From Novosphingobium sp. Leaf2 (GTDB taxonomy: Bacteria > Pseudomonadota > Alphaproteobacteria > Sphingomonadales > Sphingomonadaceae), in NCBI RefSeq assembly GCF_001421325.1, contig NZ_LMJY01000004.1:43977-107976 (forward strand): a stretch of 64,000 nucleotides of DNA. The letters run 5' to 3'. The translations under genes were made by a program, and so were the position numbers. The notes under the pieces are model-generated. The model saw only the letters and a list, made by a program, of their open reading frames with translations, searched no databases and was not told the origin of the DNA. Shown here piece after piece: positions 32,608-40,567 of the stretch. Within the stretch, counting starts at the first letter, position 1. Each line of letters starts with the position of its first letter.

Positions 32608-35085
32608 TTACAGCTTGTTGCCGAACGATACGCCAAGCTCGACGCCGAAGTAGCGCGGCGCCCCGTATTGCGAATTCAGCCACAGCCCCGCCACGTTCTG
32701 GATGCCGACGCGATAGCGTTTGTCGGTCAGGTTCCGACCGATAGCCCGGACGTAATACTTGTCGTCCGCCTGGGCGAGCGTAATCGATCCGTTGACGAGC
32801 GTGCGCGCGTTCAGGAACGTATTGCCCAGGGGATCGTCGATAGCCTGCGTGTTGAGGTTGCGACCAGTGTAGGCGACGTTGCCGTTCAGCGTCAGCTTGT
32901 GATCGCTGCCAAGCGGGATCGAATAGGCAGCATCCACCGTCCACTGCCATTTCGGCGCACGATCCAGCGGTGCGGAAGCCAGATCGTATCCAGCATTGGC
33001 TGCGGTGTAGGAGTTATACTTGCCGTCCTGATACCCGAGCACGCCGCGCAGCGTCAGCCCGTCTACGGGAGTGGCCGAAAGCTCCGCTTCGATACCCTTC
33101 ACCGTCGCGCTGGCGGCGTTGACGAAGAGCGTGACCTGATTCGGCTGTCCGTTGACCACAATGGGCACGTTCAGCTGCTTTTGCAGATCCTTGTACTTCA
33201 CGTAGAAGCCGGTGACGTTGAAGCGCACGCGATTGTCGAGGAACTGCGACTTCAGGCCCACTTCAAAGCTGTCCGCCTTTTCCGGATCGGTGGGACGGGC
33301 CGCGGCGCGGAACGCATCAAGGTCTGCACCGAAGGCTGCGAAGCCGCCGATCTGGTCGTTGAAGCCACCGCCCTTGTAGCCGCGCGAATAGCCACCGAAC
33401 AGGAACAGGTCATCGGTTGCCTGGAAGCTCAGGTTGGCGCGATACGTCGGCTGGCGCCACTTGCCCTTCACCGTGACAACGCCGGCAGGATAATTGTAGA
33501 CGCTTGCATCAAGCGGCTCATTGATCGTGATCGTCGGATCGAAACCGCCGTTCAGCGCGGGAATGAAGGTCTGCTGGCGGCCCCTCCACGTTTTGTCATC
33601 CCAGGTGTAGCGTCCGCCGGCGGTCAGCGTCAGCTTTTCGCCCAGCTTCAACGTTCCTTCCAGGAACACGGCCCGCGACTTGGCCTTCTGGGCGTTACAC
33701 AGCAGGTATGGCGTGTCGTTCCAGTTGCCGAACGGCAGTGGCCCCGAAGTCAGATCCAGGAAGCCCAGGACCTGCGACACGCAAAAGTCGATCTTGTCAC
33801 GCTGGTAGAAGCCGCCGCCAACGAAGTTGAACGGCCCCTTGAAGTCGGAAGCAAAGCGCAATTCCTGCTGCCAGGTCTTGCGATTGTCATCGCGCGTGGC
33901 ATCGAAGAACGACAGGTACTGGCCATCGCTGGCAATGGCGGTCGCGCCAGCATAGGAATTCGGGATGCGCGACTTCTGGCTGCGATAACCGGTAACTGAG
34001 GTGATCGTGCCAATGCCGGTATCATAGTCAAGATTGGCGTAAAGCCCATCCACCGAAATACGCTGACCTTTGCCCATGTTGAGCAAGGCATCGTTGCGCC
34101 CGGTATAGCCGGCGCGATCAAGTGGATCGGTGTTCTGGGCGTTAGGGTTGGTCAGCCCCAATTGATCGGTCAGGAACGGCGTCGTGCCCTTGTAGAGGTA
34201 GTTTTCATTGACGGACGGCACCGAGTCCGACCGGTCACGAATCCATTCATATTGGAACAGGGCCGTGAAGTTGGGCGACGGCTCGACGAGCAGCTTGGCG
34301 CGGGCTTGCCATACGTCCTTGCCGCCCAGAGTTTCCCCGCCCAGGCACCCTTGCGCACCCTGGAACTTGTTCGGCGCAAAGCCGGTAACCGGTCCGTAAC
34401 AGGCGCCGTTCTTGTAATAACCGTCCGATTTTTCGTATCCGCCGACCAGCCGGAACGCGGCGATATCGCCGATCGGGATGTTCATGGCGGCTTGCATCTT
34501 GCGTTGGCCAAAGTCGCCGAACTCCACCCGGCCGTCGACGCCCACGTAATCAAGCTGCGGGCGCTTGGTGCGAACCGTAACGACGCCGCCGGTTGTGTTC
34601 TTGCCGAACAGCGTGCCTTGCGGGCCGCGCAGCACTTCAACCTGGGCAATGTCGAACGTGTCGAGCAGCTGGGTCTGAACCGACGGGACGACGAAATCGT
34701 CTACCAGAACGGCCACAGGCGGCTCGAAATACACGATGATCGACGTCTGGCCGACGCCGCGCATGGCAAAGCTGGCCGCGTTGAAGTTGGCGATCGTCGC
34801 TGCCGAGAAGTTCGGCACAAAGGCCGCGATGTCGCCCAGATCGCGCGGTGCTGCTTGCGCGATCAGCGCGCTGTCCACGGCGGACACCGAGACCGGCGTC
34901 GATTGCAGATCGGTAGCGCGGCGGGTGGCCGTGACGACGATTTCGCCCAAGCCCCCGGCAGGCGCGCTGGCTTGCGGTGCGGTCGCGTCGGTCCCCGTGT
35001 TATCCTGTGCAAAGGCTGGCGCGCTTGCCAGTGCTGCGACCAGCGCGAAAGCGCAAGACGAGCAATATAGCTGCCTGGTGAACAT
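32608..35085 (-). CDS. TonB-dependent outer-membrane receptor
   Basis: An 825-residue receptor with signal peptide (L-Y-C-S-S-C-A-F-A-L-V-A-A-L-A-S-A-P-A-F-A-Q), plug start E-I-V-V-T-A-T-R-R-A-T-D-L-Q-S-T-P, V-L-R-G-P-Q-G-T-L-F-G-K-N-T and a typical barrel ending in G-V-S-F-G-N-K-L. The start at 35085 follows GGAGAGAGAGG. It is paralogous to the receptor at 26649. It forms a two-gene unit with the PQQ-cytochrome c dehydrogenase gene. Operator copy 6 lies about 70 bp upstream. Confidence 0.94.
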   Translation of the reverse strand: MFTRQLYCSSCAFALVAALASAPAFAQDNTGTDATAPQASAPAGGLGEIVVTATRRATDLQSTPVSVSAVDSALIAQAAPRDLGDIAAFVPNFSAATIANFNAASFAMRGVGQTSIIVYFEPPVAVLVDDFVVPSVQTQLLDTFDIAQVEVLRGPQGTLFGKNTTGGVVTVRTKRPQLDYVGVDGRVEFGDFGQRKMQAAMNIPIGDIAAFRLVGGYEKSDGYYKNGACYGPVTGFAPNKFQGAQGCLGGETLGGKDVWQARAKLLVEPSPNFTALFQYEWIRDRSDSVPSVNENYLYKGTTPFLTDQLGLTNPNAQNTDPLDRAGYTGRNDALLNMGKGQRISVDGLYANLDYDTGIGTITSVTGYRSQKSRIPNSYAGATAIASDGQYLSFFDATRDDNRKTWQQELRFASDFKGPFNFVGGGFYQRDKIDFCVSQVLGFLDLTSGPLPFGNWNDTPYLLCNAQKAKSRAVFLEGTLKLGEKLTLTAGGRYTWDDKTWRGRQQTFIPALNGGFDPTITINEPLDASVYNYPAGVVTVKGKWRQPTYRANLSFQATDDLFLFGGYSRGYKGGGFNDQIGGFAAFGADLDAFRAAARPTDPEKADSFEVGLKSQFLDNRVRFNVTGFYVKYKDLQKQLNVPIVVNGQPNQVTLFVNAASATVKGIEAELSATPVDGLTLRGVLGYQDGKYNSYTAANAGYDLASAPLDRAPKWQWTVDAAYSIPLGSDHKLTLNGNVAYTGRNLNTQAIDDPLGNTFLNARTLVNGSITLAQADDKYYVRAIGRNLTDKRYRVGIQNVAGLWLNSQYGAPRYFGVELGVSFGNKL

Positions 35086-35156
35086 GCCTCTCTCTCCTAA
35101 TGCCCCCGCCATTCCTTGCGAGTTGCGCATAGGATTATCATGCCGCCGCACTTTTG

Positions 35157-35176
35157 CAATCATTCATGTATGTTTT
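35157..35176 (-). promoter_or_regulatory. Shared palindromic operator, copy 6
   Basis: CAATCATTCATGTATGTTTT, differing by one base from copy 2 at 10517. It lies about 70 bp upstream of the TonB receptor start at 35085, in the position of a promoter operator for the receptor-PQQ dehydrogenase unit. Confidence 0.75.
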
Positions 35177-35260
35177 TTTAGTGTCTAATTTCGGGGCGTC
35201 CGCCCGGATGATCCCGGTCCTTCCGAACCGTCAGCCCGGATGTTTGAAAATCTCGTTTAA

Positions 35261-35280
35261 CATGCATTCATGATTGTTTT
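35261..35280 (+). promoter_or_regulatory. Shared palindromic operator, copy 7
   Basis: CATGCATTCATGATTGTTTT, the same core (C-A-T-T-C-A-T-G) and T-G-T-T-T-T arm as the others, with a weaker left arm. It is about 110 bp upstream of the ABM start at 35394. Confidence 0.65.
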
Positions 35281-35393
35281 TATGGTACCGGGCCTTATGC
35301 TCCTTCATATCCGGGCGCCTGACGGTGATCGCCTTGGAGAGGACGTTCGTGACGGCAAAAAGCCGCGCTCTATCTGAAAGGAGTTATCGGCTC

Positions 35394-35696
35394 ATGGCCT
35401 TTAGTTTTCTATCCCGCTTCAGCATCCGCGAAGACCGGCAGGACGATTTCATCGCCCTGGCGCGCGAAATGGAGCACTTGTCAAAACAGGAACCGGGCAC
35501 GCTGGCGTACCAGTTCTTCAGGCTTGCCGAACCGGGCAAGTTCGCCGTCTATGAAAGCTTCGTCGATGAAGCGGCCGACCAGCAGCACATGGACTACGAT
35601 CATAACAAGCCGCTGATCGAAAAGATCGTAGGCTGCATGGAGGGGACATACGAACGCGAATTGCTGTTCGACCTTGCCCCGCATGGAAAGGATTGA
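35394..35696 (+). CDS. ABM-fold (putative quinol monooxygenase-like) protein, first of tandem
   Basis: A 100-residue protein: M-A-F-S-F-L-S-R-F-S-I-R-E-D-R, Q-E-P-G-T-L-A-Y-Q-F-F-R and F-A-V-Y-E-S-F-V-D-E-A-A are the conserved strand-helix elements of YgiN/ABM proteins. The start at 35394 has AAGGAG ten bases upstream; the longer in-frame form from 35274 begins inside the operator. YgiN-type members are quinol monooxygenases, but others have no known reaction. It is immediately followed by a paralogue, with which it may form a heterodimer because this fold dimerises. Confidence 0.84.
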   Translation: MAFSFLSRFSIREDRQDDFIALAREMEHLSKQEPGTLAYQFFRLAEPGKFAVYESFVDEAADQQHMDYDHNKPLIEKIVGCMEGTYERELLFDLAPHGKD

Positions 35697-35701
35697 GCAC
35701 G

Positions 35702-35998
35702 ATGGCAGGCAAGAGCTTCATCGCCCAGTTGCGCACGCGGCCTGAAAAACGTGAAGAACTGATCGCGCTGCAGGCCGAACTCAAGCACCTGGTTTTCGAA
35801 CACGAACCGGACGCCCTGGTGTACGAGCTTTTCCAGTCCGAAACCGATCCTGACCTATTCCAGATCGTCGCCACGTTTCGAGACGAGGCCGCCTTCGAAA
35901 AACATATGCATATCGATTTCCACGATCGACTGGTGCCGCCGATCCTGGAATGCGCGGCCGAGGACATGACGCTGGATTTCTATCGCTCGCTGCCGTGA
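35702..35998 (+). CDS. ABM-fold protein, second of tandem
   Basis: A 98-residue paralogue of the preceding gene: F-I-A-Q-L-R-T-R-P-E-K-R-E-E-L, E-P-D-A-L-V-Y-E-L-F-Q-S and F-Q-I-V-A-T-F-R-D-E-A-A-F-E-K-H. ATG 35702 is placed nine bases after AAAGGA; a TTG at 35693 that overlaps the previous stop is a weaker choice. The E-P-G-T-L / E-P-D-A-L segments align with the preceding gene, showing tandem duplication. The function is presumably linked to the same pathway intermediate as the first copy. Confidence 0.84.
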   Translation: MAGKSFIAQLRTRPEKREELIALQAELKHLVFEHEPDALVYELFQSETDPDLFQIVATFRDEAAFEKHMHIDFHDRLVPPILECAAEDMTLDFYRSLP

Positions 35999-36054
35999 AC
36001 ACCCACCTGATGGGTCGTTGATCCACGCGCGCTTGCCTGACACACTGGCCGGGC

Positions 36055-37002
36055 ATGTCCAAATCTCCCGCACCATCGCTGGCCCAGCCGCAGACCGTCC
36101 GTCAAATCGGTATCATCGGCACGGGCCGGGTGGCGCAGACCTTGGGGCTTGGGTTGAACCGCTATGCCGATACGCTGCCGCTAATGTGGGGTCGGAACGC
36201 TGACAAGTTGACGGCGGCATGCCAACGGGTCCCCTGCACGCCGGTGGCAGATCTGGAGGAACTGGCGCGCCACTGTGACGTTATCGCCATCGCCGTTTCC
36301 GACGATGCGGTCGAAGCGATCGTCGGAGATCTGGCCAACGCCATGAACTCCCACGGGCAACCGCTGATATTTCACACCAGCGGCAGCAAGGGCGTTGCGG
36401 TGCTCGCCCCCGTCGCCGGCGCCGGCGCGCGCACCGCCGCAATCCACCCGATGATGACCTTCACCGGCCATCCGACGCGCGAAGTGCTGCAGATGGCCGG
36501 CGCGACCTTTGCGATAACGTGCGAAGATGACCAAGTCCGCGATACCGCATACGACGTCGTAACGGCGCTTGGCGGACGCGTTGTCGATATCGCCGAAGAA
36601 CAGCGCGCCTTGTATCACGCCGCGTTGTGCCATGCCGCCAACCATCTCGTCACCCTGGTGTCGGGCGCGGCGCAGGCGCTGGTGGCGGCGGGGCTCGCCG
36701 ATCCCGGTGCCGCCATGGCTCCCTTGGTCCGCGCCGCACTGGACAACGCCCTGGATCGCGGGATGGACGCCTTGTCAGGCCCGCTATTGCGCGGCGATGC
36801 CCAAACCATCGCTGGCCATTTGCGCGCGATCAAGGACGGATGCCCGCACGTTTTGGACGCCTATCGCGCGATGGCCTGTGCAACGCTGGATGCGCTTGAC
36901 GCCCGAACCGACCCCCTGCCCCGCGCCAATATTCGCGCGGTTCTGGACGCGGTGGATCCCGCCACTGTCAGCCCGGAATCCGCTCACCATCCCAGGCGAT
37001 GA
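36055..37002 (+). CDS. DUF2520-type Rossmann NAD(P)-binding protein
   Basis: A 315-residue protein resembling pyrroline-5-carboxylate or ketopantoate reductases. The N-terminal Rossmann fold opens I-G-I-I-G-T-G-R-V-A-Q-T-L-G with N-R at strand 2, and the N-domain strand holds V-I-A-I-A-V-S-D-D-A. The central A-A-I-H-P-M-M-T-F and the helical C-terminal segment with A-L-C-H-A-A-N-H-L-V-T are hallmarks of the Rossmann-like plus DUF2520 architecture. Members have no firmly assigned reaction. It overlaps the SDR on the other strand tail to tail by 35 bp. It may be unrelated to the catabolic cluster on its left. Confidence 0.85.
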   Translation: MSKSPAPSLAQPQTVRQIGIIGTGRVAQTLGLGLNRYADTLPLMWGRNADKLTAACQRVPCTPVADLEELARHCDVIAIAVSDDAVEAIVGDLANAMNSHGQPLIFHTSGSKGVAVLAPVAGAGARTAAIHPMMTFTGHPTREVLQMAGATFAITCEDDQVRDTAYDVVTALGGRVVDIAEEQRALYHAALCHAANHLVTLVSGAAQALVAAGLADPGAAMAPLVRAALDNALDRGMDALSGPLLRGDAQTIAGHLRAIKDGCPHVLDAYRAMACATLDALDARTDPLPRANIRAVLDAVDPATVSPESAHHPRR

Positions 37003-37690
37003 CATGCCCGGAATCCGCCCGCGTCAAACCGTCCATAACCGCGACCAGATGCGCGGCGCTCTGCGCCGGTGATTGCAGCTTTGCAAGCGGCACGTTCTTC
37101 TGGAACGGGCGCGACAGCGTAGTGTCCACCGTACCGGGGTGAAGGCCGACCGCGATCGCTTGAGGCCGCGTTCGCTGCAGTTCGATCCCCAGGTTCGCGA
37201 TGATCATGTTGAGCGCTGCCTTGGACGCGCGATAGCTGTGCCAGCCACCAAGCCGGTTGTCGGTAATCGACCCCACCCGCGCTGACAGAGCCGCGAACAC
37301 GCTGCGTTCGTCACGCGGCATCAGCGCGACAGAATGCTTGGCAATCAGCGCCGGTCCTATCGTGTTGATCCTGAACAGGTCCAGCATCGCCTCTTGCGAC
37401 AACGCGGCGAAGCTTTTTTCGGGTTTATGCCTGTCGGTTTGCAATACGCCGGTCGCCACGATGGACAGATGCACTGGCCCATCCTCGCCAATGCGCCCAG
37501 TGGCAGCGCCGATCGAAGCTTCGTCCAGCAAGTCGAAGGCAAACGGACGGACGATTCCACCACCCGTCGCTCGGCCCGCGCGGCTGCCTGCATGGACTAC
37601 ATCATAGTGCCCGGTTTTGACGAGGGCTGCCACAAGGGCATCGCCGACGCCGCCAGTTGCCCCCCACACTATCGCGCGCTTTCCAGCCAA
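36968..37690 (-). CDS. SDR family oxidoreductase (C-factor-like)
   Basis: A ~240-residue SDR: R-A-I-V-W-G-A-T-G-G-V-G at the N-terminus, S-A-R-V-G-S-I and the Y-R-A-S-K pair, then V-G-L-H-P-G-T-V-D-T. This signature is typical of CsgA/C-factor-like SDRs. The start is uncertain. I favour TTG at 37690 because GCGAGGAG lies six bases upstream and the fold starts there; the open frame extends to 37903 without family-like residues. Its 3' end overlaps the DUF2520 gene by 35 bp, so the two mRNAs are antisense at their tails. Confidence 0.78.
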   Translation of the reverse strand: MAGKRAIVWGATGGVGDALVAALVKTGHYDVVHAGSRAGRATGGGIVRPFAFDLLDEASIGAATGRIGEDGPVHLSIVATGVLQTDRHKPEKSFAALSQEAMLDLFRINTIGPALIAKHSVALMPRDERSVFAALSARVGSITDNRLGGWHSYRASKAALNMIIANLGIELQRTRPQAIAVGLHPGTVDTTLSRPFQKNVPLAKLQSPAQSAAHLVAVMDGLTRADSGHVIAWDGERIPG

Positions 37691-37979
37691 TGCGTGCTCC
37701 TCGCGCAGTTCCTGCAAGGCAAAACCCCCTGCCTGGCCACCGGTGCCAAGCTGCGGCAAAATTGCACCGCTTTTGCGGGATTGCAACGCGACGGCGATTT
37801 TTCCGCCGCTGCCAAATGGCAAAAACAGACTGTCGCACAAACACTTGGCGCCAACATGATGCGAAAATGAAGGCGCGACTACGCCGGTGTCTTCAAACCT
37901 CAATATAACTGTCGTGATCCCGCCATATTAGCCGCTGCGAGGCAGATGCAACCTGCCGAAAAAAGGGTGGAATTTCATC

Positions 37980-40490
37980 ATGATGATCAAGATTGGCCGG
38001 GCGACGCTGCTCGCCGGCTCGATGCTCGCGAGCATGGGCGCTGCGACCCAGGCCTACGCTGACGCACCGGCAGCGGATGCGCCCGCGGCGGACGCCGCGG
38101 CTCCCGCCGACGAACAGGGCCTTGGCGATATCGTCGTCACCGCGACCAAGCGCGAAACCAATCTTCAGGATACGCCGATCGCAATAGCGGTTCTGAGCAC
38201 CGCCGCGCTCAAGGACCGCCACGTCCAGAGCCTGTACGATCTGGCCGACGGCAGCGTCCCGTCGCTGCGCATCGCCACGTTCGAGGCGCGGCAAAGCGCG
38301 CTGACCATCGGCATCCGCGGCATCGTGCCGCTCGACGCCAACCAGCCCGCCCGCGAGCAGGGCGTGGGGATCTATGTCGACGGCGTATACCTTGGCCGCC
38401 AGCACGGCCTTAACGCTGCGCTGTTCGACGTGGAGCGCGTCGAAGTGTTGAAGGGTCCGCAAGGCACCCTGTTCGGCCGTAACACCGAAGGCGGCGCGCT
38501 CAGCATCGTGAGCAAGGCGCCTACCGGCGAATGGGGCGGACGGGTTGACGGCGGCGTTGGCAATTACGGCGCCTACAACGGCGGCATCCACCTGAACCTG
38601 CCCAAGATCGCCGGCTTCTCGATCAAGCTGGACGGCATCATCCAGCATCAGGACGCCACCACCAAGAACCCGCTGCCGGATCAGGCCGGATGGAACCAAT
38701 ACCATCGCAAGGGCTTCCGCGCCGCCGTGCGCTGGCAGCCGACCAGCAACATCACCGACGATTTCTCGTACGATGTCGCCCGTGATGCGAACACACCGTT
38801 CTACAGCCAGCTGCTCAACTACAACCCCAACGGCTGCGTTGCCGGCACCCAGGCCGCCAGCGCCGCCTGCACCCTGCCCGGCACCAAGTACACCAGCCTT
38901 TCCGGCACCGTGAAGCCGCTGCTGCCGGGCGTCGTCGTCAATGGCGACACCCGCATGAAGGTGGCCGACATCGGCGTGCCGCAGCAGCCCAGCGTCGACA
39001 AGACCCACGGCTTCACCAACTCGCTCAAGTGGACCGTCTCGCCCGAGATCGAACTGCGCTCGATCACCGCATGGCGCGGTGTGGACGCGACCCAGTGGGA
39101 CAACAGCGGCGGCGCGCACCGCGTGCCGGTCGTCAACCTGACTGCGGCCTGCACCCAGGCCAAACCCTGCGGCTTCAGCCGTTACAGCCTAGCCGATCTG
39201 CGCCAGCGCCAGTTCAGCCAGGAATTCCAGGCCGTCGGCACCGTGGGCAAGATCGACTATGTCGCCGGCCTCTATTACTTCAACGAACACGTAAGCGACG
39301 ATGCGGCAACGCCAAACTCCAACGGCGTGTACCTCAACAGCGCCGGGCAAGCGGTCTACACCATCCTTGACGCCTGCACCGGTTCCAGCGGCTTCGGCTC
39401 TACGGTTGGCTGCCGCTCGATCGATCGCGCTTCGGAAGTGTGGTCTAAGAGCTACGCCGCCTATGGTCAGCTGACCTACAACGCGACCGAGCAGCTTCAC
39501 CTGACTGTCGGCGGACGTTACACCCACGACGAAAAGAAGGGCGTCCTGCACTATTCGCGCAACGTCAATTATGACGTGAATACCGCTGCCGCCGCCGCTG
39601 CCGGCTACACGCCGCTCGACAAGAAGTGGAACCGCTTCAACCCGATGGCGACGCTGGCGTACGACGTGACGGACGACCTGCATGTCTATGCCAAATACGC
39701 CACCGGCTACCGGGCGGGCGGTGCCAGTTCGCGCACCCAGAATTATCAGGCCTTCGACCCCGAGGACGTGAAGTCCTACGAAGTAGGTTTGAAGAGCGAT
39801 TTCTGGGACCATCGCGCCCGCTTCAATCTTGCGGGCTACATCATGGACCGCAAGAACAGCCAGGTCGACATCAGTTCGATCCAGCCCTTCAACGGCTCCA
39901 GCTACAATAACCTGGTGACGATCAATGCGGCGGGGATCACCAAGATCCGCGGTGTCGAGGCGGACCTGACCTTGAACCCCGTGGAAGGCCTGACGCTGAA
40001 CGCCTCCTACGCTTACACGTACACCAAGATCCCGCTGGTGCCGATCACGTACACTGCCGGCGGCGTGTCCACCACGGTCGACCAGCAGTTCTACATCGTG
40101 TTCACCCCGCGCAACGCGGCCAGCGGCTCCATCGACTACGCAGTCCCGGTCGGCGGCGGCGACACCACGCTCAAGCTGCACTTCGACGGCAACTACGCGC
40201 AGGCCACGCAGACCTTCGACCAGTACGGCACCAAGGCCGATGCCTCGCTGATCTTCAACGGGCGCATCTCGCTGGCGGACATCGGCGTTGGGAACCGCAA
40301 GCTGACACTGGGCGTGTGGGGACGCAACCTGTTCAACGAACAGTACGTGTTCCGCCGCGATCCCTCCAACAGCCTGCCCGGCGCGCCGACCACCAGCGTG
40401 ACCACCGGCAGCATCAACAACGTGCTGGGTGACTACGGCAACTTCAACGCGCCGCGCACCTTCGGCCTGGACGCCTCCATCGCGTTCTAA
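37980..40490 (+). CDS. TonB-dependent outer-membrane receptor
   Basis: An 836-residue receptor: signal peptide (I-G-R-A-T-L-L-A-G-S-M-L-A-S-M-G-A-A-T-Q-A), an Ala/Asp-Pro repeat linker (A-D-A-P-A-A-D-A-P), plug start I-V-V-T-A-T-K-R-E-T-N-L-Q-D-T-P, V-L-K-G-P-Q-G-T-L-F-G-R-N-T-E and a barrel ending F-G-L-D-A-S-I-A-F. The start is one of three tandem ATG-containing codons at 37980-37985, about ten bases after AAGGGTGG. It differs in style from the two receptors to its left. The operator palindrome is not visible in its upstream 289 bp, so it seems to be outside that regulon. The cargo is unknown. Confidence 0.93.
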   Translation: MMIKIGRATLLAGSMLASMGAATQAYADAPAADAPAADAAAPADEQGLGDIVVTATKRETNLQDTPIAIAVLSTAALKDRHVQSLYDLADGSVPSLRIATFEARQSALTIGIRGIVPLDANQPAREQGVGIYVDGVYLGRQHGLNAALFDVERVEVLKGPQGTLFGRNTEGGALSIVSKAPTGEWGGRVDGGVGNYGAYNGGIHLNLPKIAGFSIKLDGIIQHQDATTKNPLPDQAGWNQYHRKGFRAAVRWQPTSNITDDFSYDVARDANTPFYSQLLNYNPNGCVAGTQAASAACTLPGTKYTSLSGTVKPLLPGVVVNGDTRMKVADIGVPQQPSVDKTHGFTNSLKWTVSPEIELRSITAWRGVDATQWDNSGGAHRVPVVNLTAACTQAKPCGFSRYSLADLRQRQFSQEFQAVGTVGKIDYVAGLYYFNEHVSDDAATPNSNGVYLNSAGQAVYTILDACTGSSGFGSTVGCRSIDRASEVWSKSYAAYGQLTYNATEQLHLTVGGRYTHDEKKGVLHYSRNVNYDVNTAAAAAAGYTPLDKKWNRFNPMATLAYDVTDDLHVYAKYATGYRAGGASSRTQNYQAFDPEDVKSYEVGLKSDFWDHRARFNLAGYIMDRKNSQVDISSIQPFNGSSYNNLVTINAAGITKIRGVEADLTLNPVEGLTLNASYAYTYTKIPLVPITYTAGGVSTTVDQQFYIVFTPRNAASGSIDYAVPVGGGDTTLKLHFDGNYAQATQTFDQYGTKADASLIFNGRISLADIGVGNRKLTLGVWGRNLFNEQYVFRRDPSNSLPGAPTTSVTTGSINNVLGDYGNFNAPRTFGLDASIAF

Positions 40491-40521
40491 GCGTTTGGAA
40501 ACACGACACTGCGTGAATACC

Positions 40522-40556
40522 AGATCGGCGTGGTGCCTCGTGCGCCGCGCCGATCT
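40522..40556. terminator. Hairpin between convergent TonB receptor and histidine kinase genes
   Basis: AGATCGGCG (40522-40530) and CGCCGATCT (40548-40556) form a perfect 9-bp stem with a 17-base loop in the 77-bp gap between convergent genes. There is no U-run, so termination strength is doubtful. Confidence 0.45.
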
Positions 40557-40567
40557 TGCGTTCGCGG

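Larger units (their letters stand above)
35086..35393. other. 308-bp divergent promoter region (TonB receptor / ABM genes)
   Basis: No credible gene. It contains operator copies 6 (35157-35176) and 7 (35261-35280), about 85 bp apart, one near each divergent unit. It is AT-rich relative to the surrounding genes. Two copies here suggest separate control of the leftward receptor-PQQ unit and the rightward ABM pair. Confidence 0.7.

Noticed and set aside
37690..37903. N-terminal 71-codon extension of the SDR at 36968
   Set aside because: The segment has no SDR-like residues, and a ribosome site sits just before the TTG at 37690. The start remains uncertain.
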